From positions 1 through 64,000 of the forward strand of contig CALWFV010000010.1 of assembly GCA_944377745.1 (NCBI GenBank): DNA of 64,000 nucleotides. Direction: 5' to 3'. A program made the translations under genes and the position numbers. Each line of letters starts with the position of its first letter. The stretch's first letter is position 1. Below are positions 54,810 through 63,238 of this stretch, piece after piece. This DNA is from an uncultured Mediterraneibacter sp. GTDB taxonomy: Bacteria; Bacillota; Clostridia; Lachnospirales; Lachnospiraceae. The notes beneath the pieces were generated by a model. It was not told the DNA's origin. It ran no database searches and was given only the letters and a program-made list of their open reading frames with translations.

Positions 54810-55649
54810 ATGGATTATAAGATTATTGTCGACAGCTGTGGTGAGCTGACGGATGAGATGAAAAAAAGCGGAGTCTGCCAGACTGCATCTCTCAGCATGC
54901 AGATCGGTGGCGTGACTATTGTGGATGATGAGACTTTCGACCAGGAAGATGTGCTGAGGAGGATAGCGGCCAGCGCGGACTGCCCCAGATCATCCTGTCC
55001 TTCGCCGGAAAAATATATGGATCTTTATACGGGTGGGGAAAAGAGAATCTATGTGGTGACACTTTCCTCGGAACTGAGCGGTTCCTATAACAGTGCCTGT
55101 CTTGGTAAAAAACTTTATGAAGAAGAATACGGGGATAAGGAGATTTATGTGTTTAATTCCCGCTCTGCCTCCGTCGGGGAGACTCTGATCGCGTTGAAGA
55201 TACAGGAGTGTGAGGAGTCCGGTATGCCGTTTGACCAGGTGGTGTCTTCGACAGAATCTTATATAGACGGACAGCATACCTATTTTGTTCTGGAAAATCT
55301 GGATACACTTCGGAAGAATGGGCGGCTGACCGGGATTAAATCTATTGTAGCGAGTGCCCTGAATATCAAACCGGTTCTGGGTTCTACTCCCCAGGGGACG
55401 ATCTGCCAGCTCGGACAGGCGAGAGGGATAAAAAGAGCTCTTGTAAGAATGACAGACTGCATTGCCAGAGAAGTGGAAGATCCTGAGAAAAAGATCCTGG
55501 GGATATCGCACTGTAACTGCTTTGAGAGGGCAAAAGAGGTGCAGAGCCTGCTGCTTGAGAAATTCCACGTAAGATCAAGTTTTATAGTGGATACAGCGGG
55601 AATCAGCACAATGTACGCAAATGACGGGGGAGTGATCGTCGTTATATAA
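54810..55649 (+). CDS. DegV family fatty-acid-binding protein
   Basis: 279 residues from ATG 54810, which has AGGAGG at 54797-54802; a GTG at 54768 lies before that site. DegV/FakB proteins hold a fatty acid that the kinase FakA phosphorylates for lipid synthesis. Motifs: IIVDSCGELTDEM at the start, RSSCPSPEKYMD, TLSSELSGSYNSA (fatty-acid headgroup Ser-rich loop), FNSRSASVGE and RKNGRLTG. No fakA is nearby. It is followed by a candidate promoter and a small membrane protein. Confidence 0.93.
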   Translation: MDYKIIVDSCGELTDEMKKSGVCQTASLSMQIGGVTIVDDETFDQEDVLRRIAASADCPRSSCPSPEKYMDLYTGGEKRIYVVTLSSELSGSYNSACLGKKLYEEEYGDKEIYVFNSRSASVGETLIALKIQECEESGMPFDQVVSSTESYIDGQHTYFVLENLDTLRKNGRLTGIKSIVASALNIKPVLGSTPQGTICQLGQARGIKRALVRMTDCIAREVEDPEKKILGISHCNCFERAKEVQSLLLEKFHVRSSFIVDTAGISTMYANDGGVIVVI

Positions 55650-55679
55650 AGTCTGGTCATTTTCAGTTTCGCTGAAGCC

Positions 55680-55709
55680 TTGTCAAGCCGTGGGAGAATG
55701 TGGTATACT
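55680..55709 (+). promoter_or_regulatory. Putative promoter of the small membrane protein
   Basis: TTGTCA (55680-55685), 18 bp, TATACT (55704-55709). A second TATACT at 55751-55756 lies in the same GGTATACT block, with TTACAC 16 bp upstream of it, so two starts are possible. Confidence 0.4.
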
Positions 55710-55807
55710 ATGACCACTTAGCGAGGTATTACACGAGCATAGTGCCATGGTATACTGTGGCTGTTAATCAGAAGAATAGAAACGCTGCGGCGAAAGGAGC
55801 ATAAAAG

Positions 55808-56044
55808 ATGAGTCAGGAAAAGGTGGATCGCTATAAAAAGGAAAAAGCCAACAGAAAGAAGATCATGCGCAGAGAGAGGATTATGAGTATTGTGCGCAAG
55901 GCAGTTCTCACAGTGGCGGCGCTGGCGCTGATCTGCTGGCTGGGGTATTCGGCTTATGATATCCATGAGGCGAATAAAGAGAGAGCGGTTGCAGAAGTGA
56001 ATTATGATGCTGTCACGGATTATTTGAACAGTCTTTCTGAATAG
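55808..56044 (+). CDS. Small single-pass membrane protein of unknown function
   Basis: 78 residues. A strongly basic N-terminus (DRYKKEKANRKKIMRRER) precedes one transmembrane helix (about residues 32-50), then a short acidic outer part with HEANKERAVAEVNYDAV. AAAGGAGC lies before the ATG, so it is likely a real gene. Topology recalls short division proteins of the FtsL/DivIC kind, and it lies upstream of the dcw cluster, but no family was recognised. Confidence 0.75.
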   Translation: MSQEKVDRYKKEKANRKKIMRRERIMSIVRKAVLTVAALALICWLGYSAYDIHEANKERAVAEVNYDAVTDYLNSLSE

Positions 56045-56065
56045 AAGGGACGGAAAAACTTAGAA

Positions 56066-56137
56066 AACAGACAAAACACAAAATGTGGGGTACAAGGAAA
56101 TCTTTGTACCCCACATTTTTGATTTTGTCTGTTTTTT
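56066..56137. terminator. Long stem-loop terminator upstream of the dcw cluster
   Basis: Inner perfect stem AAATGTGGGGTACAA with TTGTACCCCACATTT, around GGAAATCT, extended outward by ACAGACAAAA with TTTTGTCTGT, then a run of T. It ends the upstream gene and insulates the dcw promoter. It could work on both strands, as A-rich sequence flanks the 5' side. Confidence 0.85.
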
Positions 56138-56195
56138 CTTTCGGACAGAAGGTTTCTGAGGATGCTGAGCAGACATAAAAAATCGCAAAAAGGGG

Positions 56196-56224
56196 TTGAA
56201 AAAGGGGGGCGCGTGGTTTACAAT
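56196..56224 (+). promoter_or_regulatory. Promoter of the dcw cluster (mraZ)
   Basis: TTGAAA (56196-56201), 17 bp, TACAAT (56219-56224). Transcription would start near 56231, inside the MraZ-type repeats. Confidence 0.65.
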
Positions 56225-56270
56225 GGGGACAAGTGGTGAGAAGTGGTAGAGAGTGGTACAAAGTGGGGAG
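56211..56270 (+). promoter_or_regulatory. MraZ operator: GTGG repeats in 10-bp phase
   Basis: Consecutive 10-bp units at 56231-56270 read AAGTGGTGAG, AAGTGGTAGA, GAGTGGTACA and AAGTGGGGAG, with more degenerate units GCGTGGTTTA and CAATGGGGAC before them at 56211-56230. MraZ is a repressor of its own operon that binds direct GTG-type repeats of about 10-bp period upstream of mraZ. These overlap the promoter's -10 and start site, so autorepression is expected. Confidence 0.8.
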
Positions 56271-56306
56271 CGATGTGGAGGCTCACATTTATAGAAGGGG
56301 TTCCGG

Positions 56307-56744
56307 ATGCTTTTAGGAGAGTTTAATCATACGATCGATGAAAAAGGCAGACTGATCATCCCGGCAAAGTTAAGGGATGATCTGGGCGACAGTTTCGTTA
56401 TCTGCAACGGACTGGAAGGATGCCTTTTTGTCTACTCTCAGGAAGAATGGAACAAATTCGTCGCCGAACTCGAAACCTTACCACGAATGAACAAGGATGC
56501 CAGGATCTTCAAAAGATATTTCTTCGGAAGCGCCTCGGAGGGCAGCTTTGACAAGCAGGGGAGAGTGCTTGTGCCGCCGTCTCTGAGGAAAGCAGCTCAT
56601 CTTGAAAAAGACGTGGTGCTGGTGGGAGTCCAGGACCGTGTTGAGATCTGGGACAAGGCTCTGTGGGAAGAGAGAAGCCAGGTCAGCGAAGAAGATCTGG
56701 ATGCTATCGCAGAGAGAATGGAGTCTATTGGGATCAGGATCTGA
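56307..56744 (+). CDS. mraZ: Transcriptional regulator MraZ
   Basis: First gene of the dcw cluster and its autorepressor, an AbrB-fold protein with two SpoVT/AbrB-like halves. 145 residues, usual length. Motifs: [23 protein letters not shown] in the first half and [16 protein letters not shown] in the second. The predicted operator with GTGG repeats lies 37-96 bases upstream. rsmH starts 20 bases after its stop. Confidence 0.97.
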   Translation: MLLGEFNHTIDEKGRLIIPAKLRDDLGDSFVICNGLEGCLFVYSQEEWNKFVAELETLPRMNKDARIFKRYFFGSASEGSFDKQGRVLVPPSLRKAAHLEKDVVLVGVQDRVEIWDKALWEERSQVSEEDLDAIAERMESIGIRI

Positions 56745-56763
56745 GAAAGAAGAGGAGGAGACT

Positions 56764-57699
56764 ATGGCATTCGAGCACACATCAGTTCTGCTGCAAGAGA
56801 CAGTGGACGGGCTTAACGTCGTGCCTGACGGCATTTATGTTGATGCAACTCTGGGTGGAGGCGGACATGCTTTTGAAGTGTGCAGACGTTTAAGCAGCAA
56901 GGGGAGATTAATAGGTATAGACCAGGACGCCGATGCGGTTAAAGCAGCGGGGAAACGCCTGGAAGGCTTCGGGGAGAAGGTCACGATAATCAGGAGCAAT
57001 TATTGTGATATGAAGCCAAGGCTCCATGAACTGGGTATTGACAGGGTCGACGGCATCACGCTGGACCTGGGTGTGTCATCCTATCAGCTGGATACTGCGG
57101 AGAGAGGTTTTTCCTATCGTGTGGACGCTCCGCTTGACATGAGGATGGACCAGAGGCAGAAGCGGACGGCGAAGGACATTGTCAACGGCTACAGTGAAGC
57201 GGAACTTTACCGCGTGATCCGTGATTATGGGGAAGACAGATTTGCAAAGAATATTGCAAAGCATATCGTCGCGGAGCGCGCGAAGGCACCCATTGAAACG
57301 ACGGGCCAGTTGAATGAGATCATAAGACATTCCATACCGATGAAGATCCAGAAAACATCGGGACATCCTTCCAAGAGGACGTTCCAGGCAATACGGATCG
57401 AACTGAACGGGGAACTGGATGTGCTTAAGGATTCACTGGATGATATGATCGATGTGCTGAATCCGGGAGGAAGGATCTGCATCATAACATTCCATTCACT
57501 GGAAGACCGGATCGTGAAGAGTGCATTCCGCAAAAATGAGAATCCGTGTATCTGTCCAGGTTCTTTCCCGGTATGTGTCTGTGGGAGAGTCTCAAAGGGA
57601 AAAGTGATCACACGGAAACCTATCCTTCCGTCTGAGGAAGAGATGGAAAGCAACAGCCGCTCAAAGAGTGCAAAGCTTCGCATTTTTGAGCGCCGTTGA
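56764..57699 (+). CDS. rsmH: 16S rRNA (cytosine-1402-N4)-methyltransferase RsmH
   Basis: Methylates C1402 of 16S rRNA in the decoding centre with SAM. 311 residues from ATG 56764; longer in-frame extensions overlap mraZ and carry no family residues. Motifs: [15 protein letters not shown], the SAM loop [34 protein letters not shown] and a Cys-rich end ([13 protein letters not shown]). GAGGAG lies before the ATG. Standard dcw neighbour of mraZ. Confidence 0.97.
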   Translation: MAFEHTSVLLQETVDGLNVVPDGIYVDATLGGGGHAFEVCRRLSSKGRLIGIDQDADAVKAAGKRLEGFGEKVTIIRSNYCDMKPRLHELGIDRVDGITLDLGVSSYQLDTAERGFSYRVDAPLDMRMDQRQKRTAKDIVNGYSEAELYRVIRDYGEDRFAKNIAKHIVAERAKAPIETTGQLNEIIRHSIPMKIQKTSGHPSKRTFQAIRIELNGELDVLKDSLDDMIDVLNPGGRICIITFHSLEDRIVKSAFRKNENPCICPGSFPVCVCGRVSKGKVITRKPILPSEEEMESNSRSKSAKLRIFERR

Positions 57700-57788
57700 A
57701 ACAAAAAGGGAGTAGTAGAAGATAGAAGCGTCCGGAAGGGAAGGGGAGAACCCGGAGGGACAAAAGGACAGGAAAGGGGCTTTGCGCT

Positions 57789-58331
57789 ATGGCAGCAGTC
57801 AGAAGGACAAGGAGTTACAGAAGAGCGGGAATGTCCAGCGGGGATCGGAGACAGCTCTATGTATATGGCAGCACAGTTCGCCAGGCGGAAGTCCGGCCGG
57901 AGAGAAGGCCGCAGGAGCAGCCGGCAGTACCGAGACATGCCAGCCGCCAGGTGATGAAAAACCGGAACAGGGCGATGAGCATTAGCCCTGCTTATGCGGT
58001 TTTTCTCGTGGCGGCAGCAATCTGTGCGGTATTTCTCTGTGTGATGTATCTCAGACTTCAGGCAGATGTGGTGAACCGTTCAGAGAACATTACTGCGCTG
58101 CAGGAGCAGCTTGCGGATCTTACAGAGGCAAATGACACTGCATACAATGCGGCGGCAGATTCACTGAACCTTGAAGAGGTGAAGGACAAGGCGATGAACG
58201 AGATGGGCATGGTCTATGAATCACAGGGTACAGTGATCGAATATGACAGCCCTTCGGGCAGTTATGTAAAACAGTATGACAACATTCCTGAGGACGGCGT
58301 TCTGGCAAAATCCAGGAATGTGTCAGAGTAA
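57789..58331 (+). CDS. ftsL: FtsL-like cell division protein
   Basis: Divisome bitopic protein that, with DivIC/FtsB, activates septal wall synthesis. 180 residues: an Arg-rich cytoplasmic N-terminus of about 70 residues, one transmembrane helix (about 75-97), then a heptad-like coiled coil (VNRSENITALQEQLADLTEAND) and a short tail. Sequence conservation is low for this family, so the call rests on topology and its fixed place between rsmH and a class B PBP. Confidence 0.85.
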   Translation: MAAVRRTRSYRRAGMSSGDRRQLYVYGSTVRQAEVRPERRPQEQPAVPRHASRQVMKNRNRAMSISPAYAVFLVAAAICAVFLCVMYLRLQADVVNRSENITALQEQLADLTEANDTAYNAAADSLNLEEVKDKAMNEMGMVYESQGTVIEYDSPSGSYVKQYDNIPEDGVLAKSRNVSE

Positions 58332-58344
58332 GGATTATTGAAGA

Positions 58345-60372
58345 ATGGCTGAAAAAAAAAGAAAAAAGAACAGATTTGGATTTTTGGCAAAAAAATTTCC
58401 GATCAGGATGCAACGAAAGCTGGTAATGCTGTTTATGGCAATTATACTGGCTTTTGTTGCTCTTATCGGCAGAATTACTTATATCAATGTGACAAGAGGG
58501 AGCAGCTATACCAGGATCGTTCTGGATCAGCAGAACTACAGCAGCAGAGTGATTCCCTATAAAAGAGGGGATATCGTGGACAGGAACGGGACAAGGATCG
58601 CAACCAGCGAACGAGTCTATAATGTCATACTGGATGTTGCTGTTATGACAGACGACGAGGCGAACATCGATCCTACAATCCGCGTTCTGGAGGAATGTTT
58701 CGGGATCTCAGAACAGACGGTGAAGGATACGATTGAGGAAAATCCCGAGTCAAGGTACTCAATCATGGCAACCGGGGTGGATTATGAAACGGCCCGGAAA
58801 TTCAATGAGATCAATGCTGATAATGAGAATTATCCGAATATTGCCGGCGTCTGGCTGGAGGAGGACTATAACAGGAGTTATCCCTACAGCACTCTCGCCA
58901 GTGACGTGATCGGGTTTACCTATTCGGGAAATGTGGGAGCGATCGGAATCGAGAGCGCTTACAATGACGTACTCAACGGGACGGACGGAAGGGAGTATGG
59001 ATATCTCGACAGTGATTCCTCAGTGGAACGCACGGTGAAGGCGGCAAAGAATGGGAATACAGTTGTATCGACCATTGATATCACACTTCAGAGTATCGTG
59101 GAAAAGTGTATCGTTGAATTTAATCAGCAGCACGCAGGCGATGGGAATCCGGGAAGCAAAAATACGGCGGTGATCGTGATGAATCCAAATACGGGTGAGA
59201 TCCTTGCGGAGGCCTCTTATCCGAATTTTGATCTGAATGATCCGAGAGATCTTTCTATTCTATATACAGAAGAGCAGTGGGATAAACTCACAGAAGAAGA
59301 GCAGATTAATGCAATGAACGATCTGTGGAGAAATTTCTGTGTCAGTGATGCTTTTGAACCCGGCTCGACTATGAAACCGTTCACTGTGGCAGCAGGACTT
59401 GAGACCGGGGCGATCACCGGCGATGAGACCTACTACTGTGGCGGCTCTCTCCATGTGGGAGACGATGATATCGGATGTCATTTAAGGAGCGGACACGGCA
59501 CGCAGACTGTTCAGGGCTCGATAGCAAATTCCTGCAACGTTGCTCTCATGCAGATCGCGGAGTCCATAGGAGTAGAGGATTTTACAAGATATCAACGCGT
59601 ATTCGGCTTTGGCGAGTATACAGGCATTGATCTTCCGGCGGAGGCGGCCACATCGGCCCTTCTGTATACGTCGGAGACCATGACATCGGTGGATCTTGCA
59701 ACAAATTCCTTTGGACAGAGCTTTAATGTGACCATGACTCAGATGGCTTCTGCGTTCTGTTCCCTGATCAACGGCGGTTACTATTATGAACCTCATGTTG
59801 TGAGACAGATCCAGGATGAGGATGGCAACGTGATAGAGACAAAGAATCCGGTGCTTCTGCATAAGACGATTTCCTCCGAGACGTCAGACCAGATCAAGGA
59901 GTATCTCCGGGCAGTGATGGATTATGGAACGGGACAGAGCGCGCAGGTAGAGGGATATGATATCGGTGCAAAGACGGGAACCGCTGAAAAGCTACCGCGT
60001 GGGAATGGAAAATACCTTCTTTCTTTTATCGGGTATGCGCCCCAGGAAAATCCGGAAGTGCTGATCTATGTTGTGGTCGATGAGCCCAATGTGGACGCGC
60101 AGGACAACAGCGCGCTTGTGCTCGACCTGTCAAAGCAGATCATGGAAGAAGCCTTCCCTTATCTCGGGATCACAACGATAGAGGAGAGTGAGGCCGAGGA
60201 GGGGGAACAGGCGGCATCGGAAGAAGGGCAGAACTTTGGCGATACTGAATATACTGACTATGATGAAAATTATGTGGATACATATGACAACCCGGATGGA
60301 GCGTATGTAGATGAGGACTATGATCCGGACCTGGACGATTGGGCGTCCGGTGACAGTCCGGGAGAAGAGTAG
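58345..60372 (+). CDS. Class B penicillin-binding protein (FtsI/PBP2 type)
   Basis: D,D-transpeptidase that cross-links peptidoglycan at the septum, partner of FtsW. 675 residues: a basic N-terminus, one transmembrane helix (about 25-45), a dimerisation domain with RGDIVDRNGTRIATS, and the transpeptidase domain with STMK (in EPGSTMKPF, near residue 340), SCN (in ANSCNVALM) and KTG (in GAKTGTAEK). The C-terminal 75 residues are an acidic Glu/Asp/Tyr tail with no PASTA domain. It lies 13 bases after ftsL. FtsI/PBP2 and SpoVD cannot be distinguished with certainty. Confidence 0.94.
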   Translation: MAEKKRKKNRFGFLAKKFPIRMQRKLVMLFMAIILAFVALIGRITYINVTRGSSYTRIVLDQQNYSSRVIPYKRGDIVDRNGTRIATSERVYNVILDVAVMTDDEANIDPTIRVLEECFGISEQTVKDTIEENPESRYSIMATGVDYETARKFNEINADNENYPNIAGVWLEEDYNRSYPYSTLASDVIGFTYSGNVGAIGIESAYNDVLNGTDGREYGYLDSDSSVERTVKAAKNGNTVVSTIDITLQSIVEKCIVEFNQQHAGDGNPGSKNTAVIVMNPNTGEILAEASYPNFDLNDPRDLSILYTEEQWDKLTEEEQINAMNDLWRNFCVSDAFEPGSTMKPFTVAAGLETGAITGDETYYCGGSLHVGDDDIGCHLRSGHGTQTVQGSIANSCNVALMQIAESIGVEDFTRYQRVFGFGEYTGIDLPAEAATSALLYTSETMTSVDLATNSFGQSFNVTMTQMASAFCSLINGGYYYEPHVVRQIQDEDGNVIETKNPVLLHKTISSETSDQIKEYLRAVMDYGTGQSAQVEGYDIGAKTGTAEKLPRGNGKYLLSFIGYAPQENPEVLIYVVVDEPNVDAQDNSALVLDLSKQIMEEAFPYLGITTIEESEAEEGEQAASEEGQNFGDTEYTDYDENYVDTYDNPDGAYVDEDYDPDLDDWASGDSPGEE

Positions 60373-60390
60373 AAAGAAAAAGATGAATAA

Positions 60391-60440
60391 CCCTGCAGAA
60401 GATATAATAAATTATAAAAATATCTCCTGCAGGGTTTTTT
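60391..60440 (+). terminator. Terminator-like hairpin abutting the next start codon
   Basis: CCCTGCAG (60391-60398) pairs with CTGCAGGG (60427-60434), then TTTTTT (60435-60440) and directly ATG 60441. GATAT and ATATC extend the stem inward. The AGGG of the 3' arm is also the only ribosome-site-like sequence for the next gene, so folding would both terminate transcription and hide the site. Confidence 0.65.
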
Positions 60441-62165
60441 ATGAAAAATAAGACTTATAATAAGAAGAAAATGCTTGTTGTTTTTCTGTGTGCCGTGGTC
60501 ATTATCACAGGGCTGATCGGACGTCTCATATATCTTATGATATTTGACGCCGAATATTATCAGGAACTTGCCCAGGATCTTCATGAACGGGAAAGGGAGA
60601 TCAAGGCGGCGAGAGGGGAGATCGTGGACAGAAACGGAGTTGTTCTGGCAACCAATGAGACAGTGTGTACGATCTCGGTCATACACAGTCAGATTGAGGA
60701 TCCGGAACTTGTCGCGGAGGTGCTGGCAGAAGAGCTTGATCTGGATATGCAAGAGGTCAGAAAAAAAGTAGACAAAGTTTCTTCTATGGAAAAGATCAAG
60801 ACAAATGTTGACAAAGAGACAGGAGACAGGATCCGTAATTATGACCTGGCTGGCGTGAAAGTGGACGAGGATTATAAAAGATATTATCCCTATGATGAAC
60901 TGGCGTCCAAGGTCCTGGGATTTACGGGGGGAGACAATCAGGGGATTATCGGGCTGGAAGTGAAATACGACGAGTATCTCAAAGGCACCAACGGGACGAT
61001 ACTGACCGTCACGGATGCACGGGGGATCGAGCTGGAAGGCGTCGCGGAAGACCGGATCGAGCCTGTGCCGGGGGAGACCCTCCGGGTCAGCCTGGATTAT
61101 AATATCCAGGCGTATTGTGAGCAGGCGGCTTTGAAAGTCCTGGAAGAGAAACAGGCCGACAGTGTATCAGTGCTTCTTATGAATCCGCAGAACGGTGAGA
61201 TCTACGCCATGGTGAACGTTCCCGAGTTTAACCTGAACGCCCCCTTCGAATTGAATAACGGAGTGGATCCGGACTCTCTGTCTGATGAGGAACTGCAGGA
61301 TGAGCTGAACCGGATGTGGAGGAACGGATGCATCAATGACACCTATGAACCGGGCTCCACGTTTAAGATCATCACATCTTCCGCCTGTCTGGAGGAGGGG
61401 GTGGTCTCCCTGGACGATACATTTACCTGCCCGGGATACCGGATCGTGGAAGACCGGAAGATTCGGTGTCACAAGACAGGCGGACACGGTACGGAAACGT
61501 TTATCCAGGGGCTTCAGAATTCCTGCAATCCGGTCTTTATCGATATTGGAATGAGGCTTGGAGCTGACCGGTTTTATGATTACTTTGAGCAGTTTGGCCT
61601 GCTCCGTCTGACCAATATCGATCTGCCAGGAGAGGCGGGGACGATCATGCACAAGAAGGAAGACATCGGAACAGTGGAGCTGGCTACCATGACGTTCGGA
61701 CAGTCTTTTCAGATCACTCCGATCCAGATGGCGACTACAGTGAGTTCTCTGATTAATGGCGGCAAGCGGGTGACGCCCCATCTGGCAATGGCAGTGCTGG
61801 ATGGAAACGGGGAGACGATAGAAGAATTTCAATATGAGAGTCAGGATGGGATCGTCTCAGAGGAGACGTCAGAGACTATGCGGATGCTACTGAAGAGTGT
61901 GGTGGAAGAGGGTTCAGGGAAAAACGGTTATATCGAAGGATACTCCATCGGAGGGAAAACCGCTACGTCACAGACTCTTCCGCGAAGCGCCAACAAATAT
62001 ATCGCTTCGTTTATCGGATTCGCGCCGGCGGAAGATCCGCAGATCCTGGGCATGGTAGTGATCCATAATCCCCAGGGAGTGTATTACGGAGGGACGATCG
62101 CGGCGCCTGTGCTCAGGAGTATTTACGACAATGTTCTGCCCTATCTCGGGATTGAAAAAAGCTGA
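60441..62165 (+). CDS. Second class B penicillin-binding protein, SpoVD-like
   Basis: 574 residues: N-terminal transmembrane helix (about 11-33), dimerisation domain (RGEIVDRNGVVLATNE), transpeptidase domain with STFK (EPGSTFKIIT, near residue 305), SCN (LQNSCNPVF) and GGKTATSQT where most PBPs have KTG. So the third motif is KTA. Two class B PBPs in tandem in dcw are typical of spore-forming Clostridia, where the second is often the sporulation-specific SpoVD; that assignment is inferred. ATG 60441 follows a terminator-like hairpin; a second ATG (60471) is a possible start. Confidence 0.9.
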   Translation: MKNKTYNKKKMLVVFLCAVVIITGLIGRLIYLMIFDAEYYQELAQDLHEREREIKAARGEIVDRNGVVLATNETVCTISVIHSQIEDPELVAEVLAEELDLDMQEVRKKVDKVSSMEKIKTNVDKETGDRIRNYDLAGVKVDEDYKRYYPYDELASKVLGFTGGDNQGIIGLEVKYDEYLKGTNGTILTVTDARGIELEGVAEDRIEPVPGETLRVSLDYNIQAYCEQAALKVLEEKQADSVSVLLMNPQNGEIYAMVNVPEFNLNAPFELNNGVDPDSLSDEELQDELNRMWRNGCINDTYEPGSTFKIITSSACLEEGVVSLDDTFTCPGYRIVEDRKIRCHKTGGHGTETFIQGLQNSCNPVFIDIGMRLGADRFYDYFEQFGLLRLTNIDLPGEAGTIMHKKEDIGTVELATMTFGQSFQITPIQMATTVSSLINGGKRVTPHLAMAVLDGNGETIEEFQYESQDGIVSEETSETMRMLLKSVVEEGSGKNGYIEGYSIGGKTATSQTLPRSANKYIASFIGFAPAEDPQILGMVVIHNPQGVYYGGTIAAPVLRSIYDNVLPYLGIEKS

Positions 62166-62180
62166 GTGATAGGTTATACT
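62152..62180 (+). promoter_or_regulatory. Putative internal promoter for mraY-murD
   Basis: TTGAAA (62152-62157), 17 bp, TATACT (62175-62180), at the 3' end of the PBP gene. A stem-loop lies just downstream in the leader. Confidence 0.55.
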
Positions 62181-62188
62181 GTATTGGA

Positions 62189-62246
62189 AGTTCAGCCATG
62201 CGGCGTGGACAGCGAAAGCGGCGGATCCAGGCTGTATGGCTGAACT
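62189..62246 (+). repeat. Stem-loop in the mraY leader
   Basis: AGTTCAGCCAT (62189-62199) is an exact reverse complement of ATGGCTGAACT (62236-62246), with a 36-base GC-rich loop. No T-run follows, so it is not a plain terminator; it may stabilise the mRNA or bind a regulator. Confidence 0.6.
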
Positions 62247-62279
62247 CCTGCAGAGACAAAAGAAATACGAGGTGGATTT

Positions 62280-63236
62280 ATGAGCAGTCATATTGTGATA
62301 CCGGTTCTCATCTCATTTGCGGTGAGTGTTATTCTGGGACCGGTTGTCATTCCTTTTTTGCGGAAACTGAAAATGAAGCAGACAGAACGCACCGACGGAG
62401 TGCAGTCTCATCTGAAGAAAGCGGGTACGCCTACCATGGGCGGCGTGATGATCCTTGCTAGCATTATCGTCACATCACTGTTCTATGTAAAAGATTATCC
62501 GAAGATCATACCGGTCCTGTTCCTGACTGTAGCGTTCGGGCTCATCGGATTTCTCGACGATTATCTGAAGGTGGTGATGAAACGTTCAGACGGCCTTTTT
62601 CCGATGCAGAAGATGGCTCTTCAGATCGTTGTGACAGCGATCTTTGCGTATTATATTGTGGAAGTCGCGGATATTCCTCTGACACTTCTTATCCCGTTTT
62701 CCGGCGGATATTACTGGGATATTGGATGGCTTGCCGTTCCGGTGCTTTTTATTGCGGTCATCGGAACAGTGAACGGAACCAACTTTACAGACGGGCTGGA
62801 TGGTCTTGCTTCCAGTGTGACGGTGCTTGTGGCTACTTTCTTCACTGTAGTCGCAGTGGGAACGAGAAGCGGAGTAGAGCCGATCACCTGCGCGGTTGTG
62901 GGCGCGCTGCTCGGATTCCTTCTGTTCAATGTATATCCGGCAAGCGTATTTATGGGTGACACCGGATCTCTGGCGCTGGGAGGTTTCGTTGCGGGAACCG
63001 CCTATATGCTTCAGATGCCGCTGTTTATTATCATTGTAGGCTTCATATACCTGGTGGAGGTGGCGTCAGTCATGCTTCAGGTGACATATTTTAAAAAGAC
63101 TGGTGGAAAACGGCTCTTTAAAATGGCGCCGATCCATCATCATTTTGAACTGTGCGGATGGTCTGAGACAAGGGTTGTCGCTGTGTTTTCCATTGTGACG
63201 GCGCTCCTCTGCCTTATCGCGTTAATGGGGGTATAA
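62280..63236 (+). CDS. mraY: Phospho-N-acetylmuramoyl-pentapeptide transferase
   Basis: Makes lipid I by moving phospho-MurNAc-pentapeptide from UDP to undecaprenyl phosphate. 318 residues, about ten transmembrane helices. Family motifs: KKAGTPTMGG, the metal-binding aspartates in GFLDDYLKV, NGTNFTDGLDGLA, FMGDTGSLALGG and the HHHFE triad near residue 295. ATG is preceded by ACGAGGTGG. murD begins two bases after its stop. Confidence 0.97.
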   Translation: MSSHIVIPVLISFAVSVILGPVVIPFLRKLKMKQTERTDGVQSHLKKAGTPTMGGVMILASIIVTSLFYVKDYPKIIPVLFLTVAFGLIGFLDDYLKVVMKRSDGLFPMQKMALQIVVTAIFAYYIVEVADIPLTLLIPFSGGYYWDIGWLAVPVLFIAVIGTVNGTNFTDGLDGLASSVTVLVATFFTVVAVGTRSGVEPITCAVVGALLGFLLFNVYPASVFMGDTGSLALGGFVAGTAYMLQMPLFIIIVGFIYLVEVASVMLQVTYFKKTGGKRLFKMAPIHHHFELCGWSETRVVAVFSIVTALLCLIALMGV

Positions 63237-63238
63237 AA

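Noticed and set aside
56211-56270. Phased 10-bp repeats considered as a tandem repeat or CRISPR-like array
   Set aside because: Units are too short and lack spacers; their place on the mraZ promoter fits the MraZ operator.
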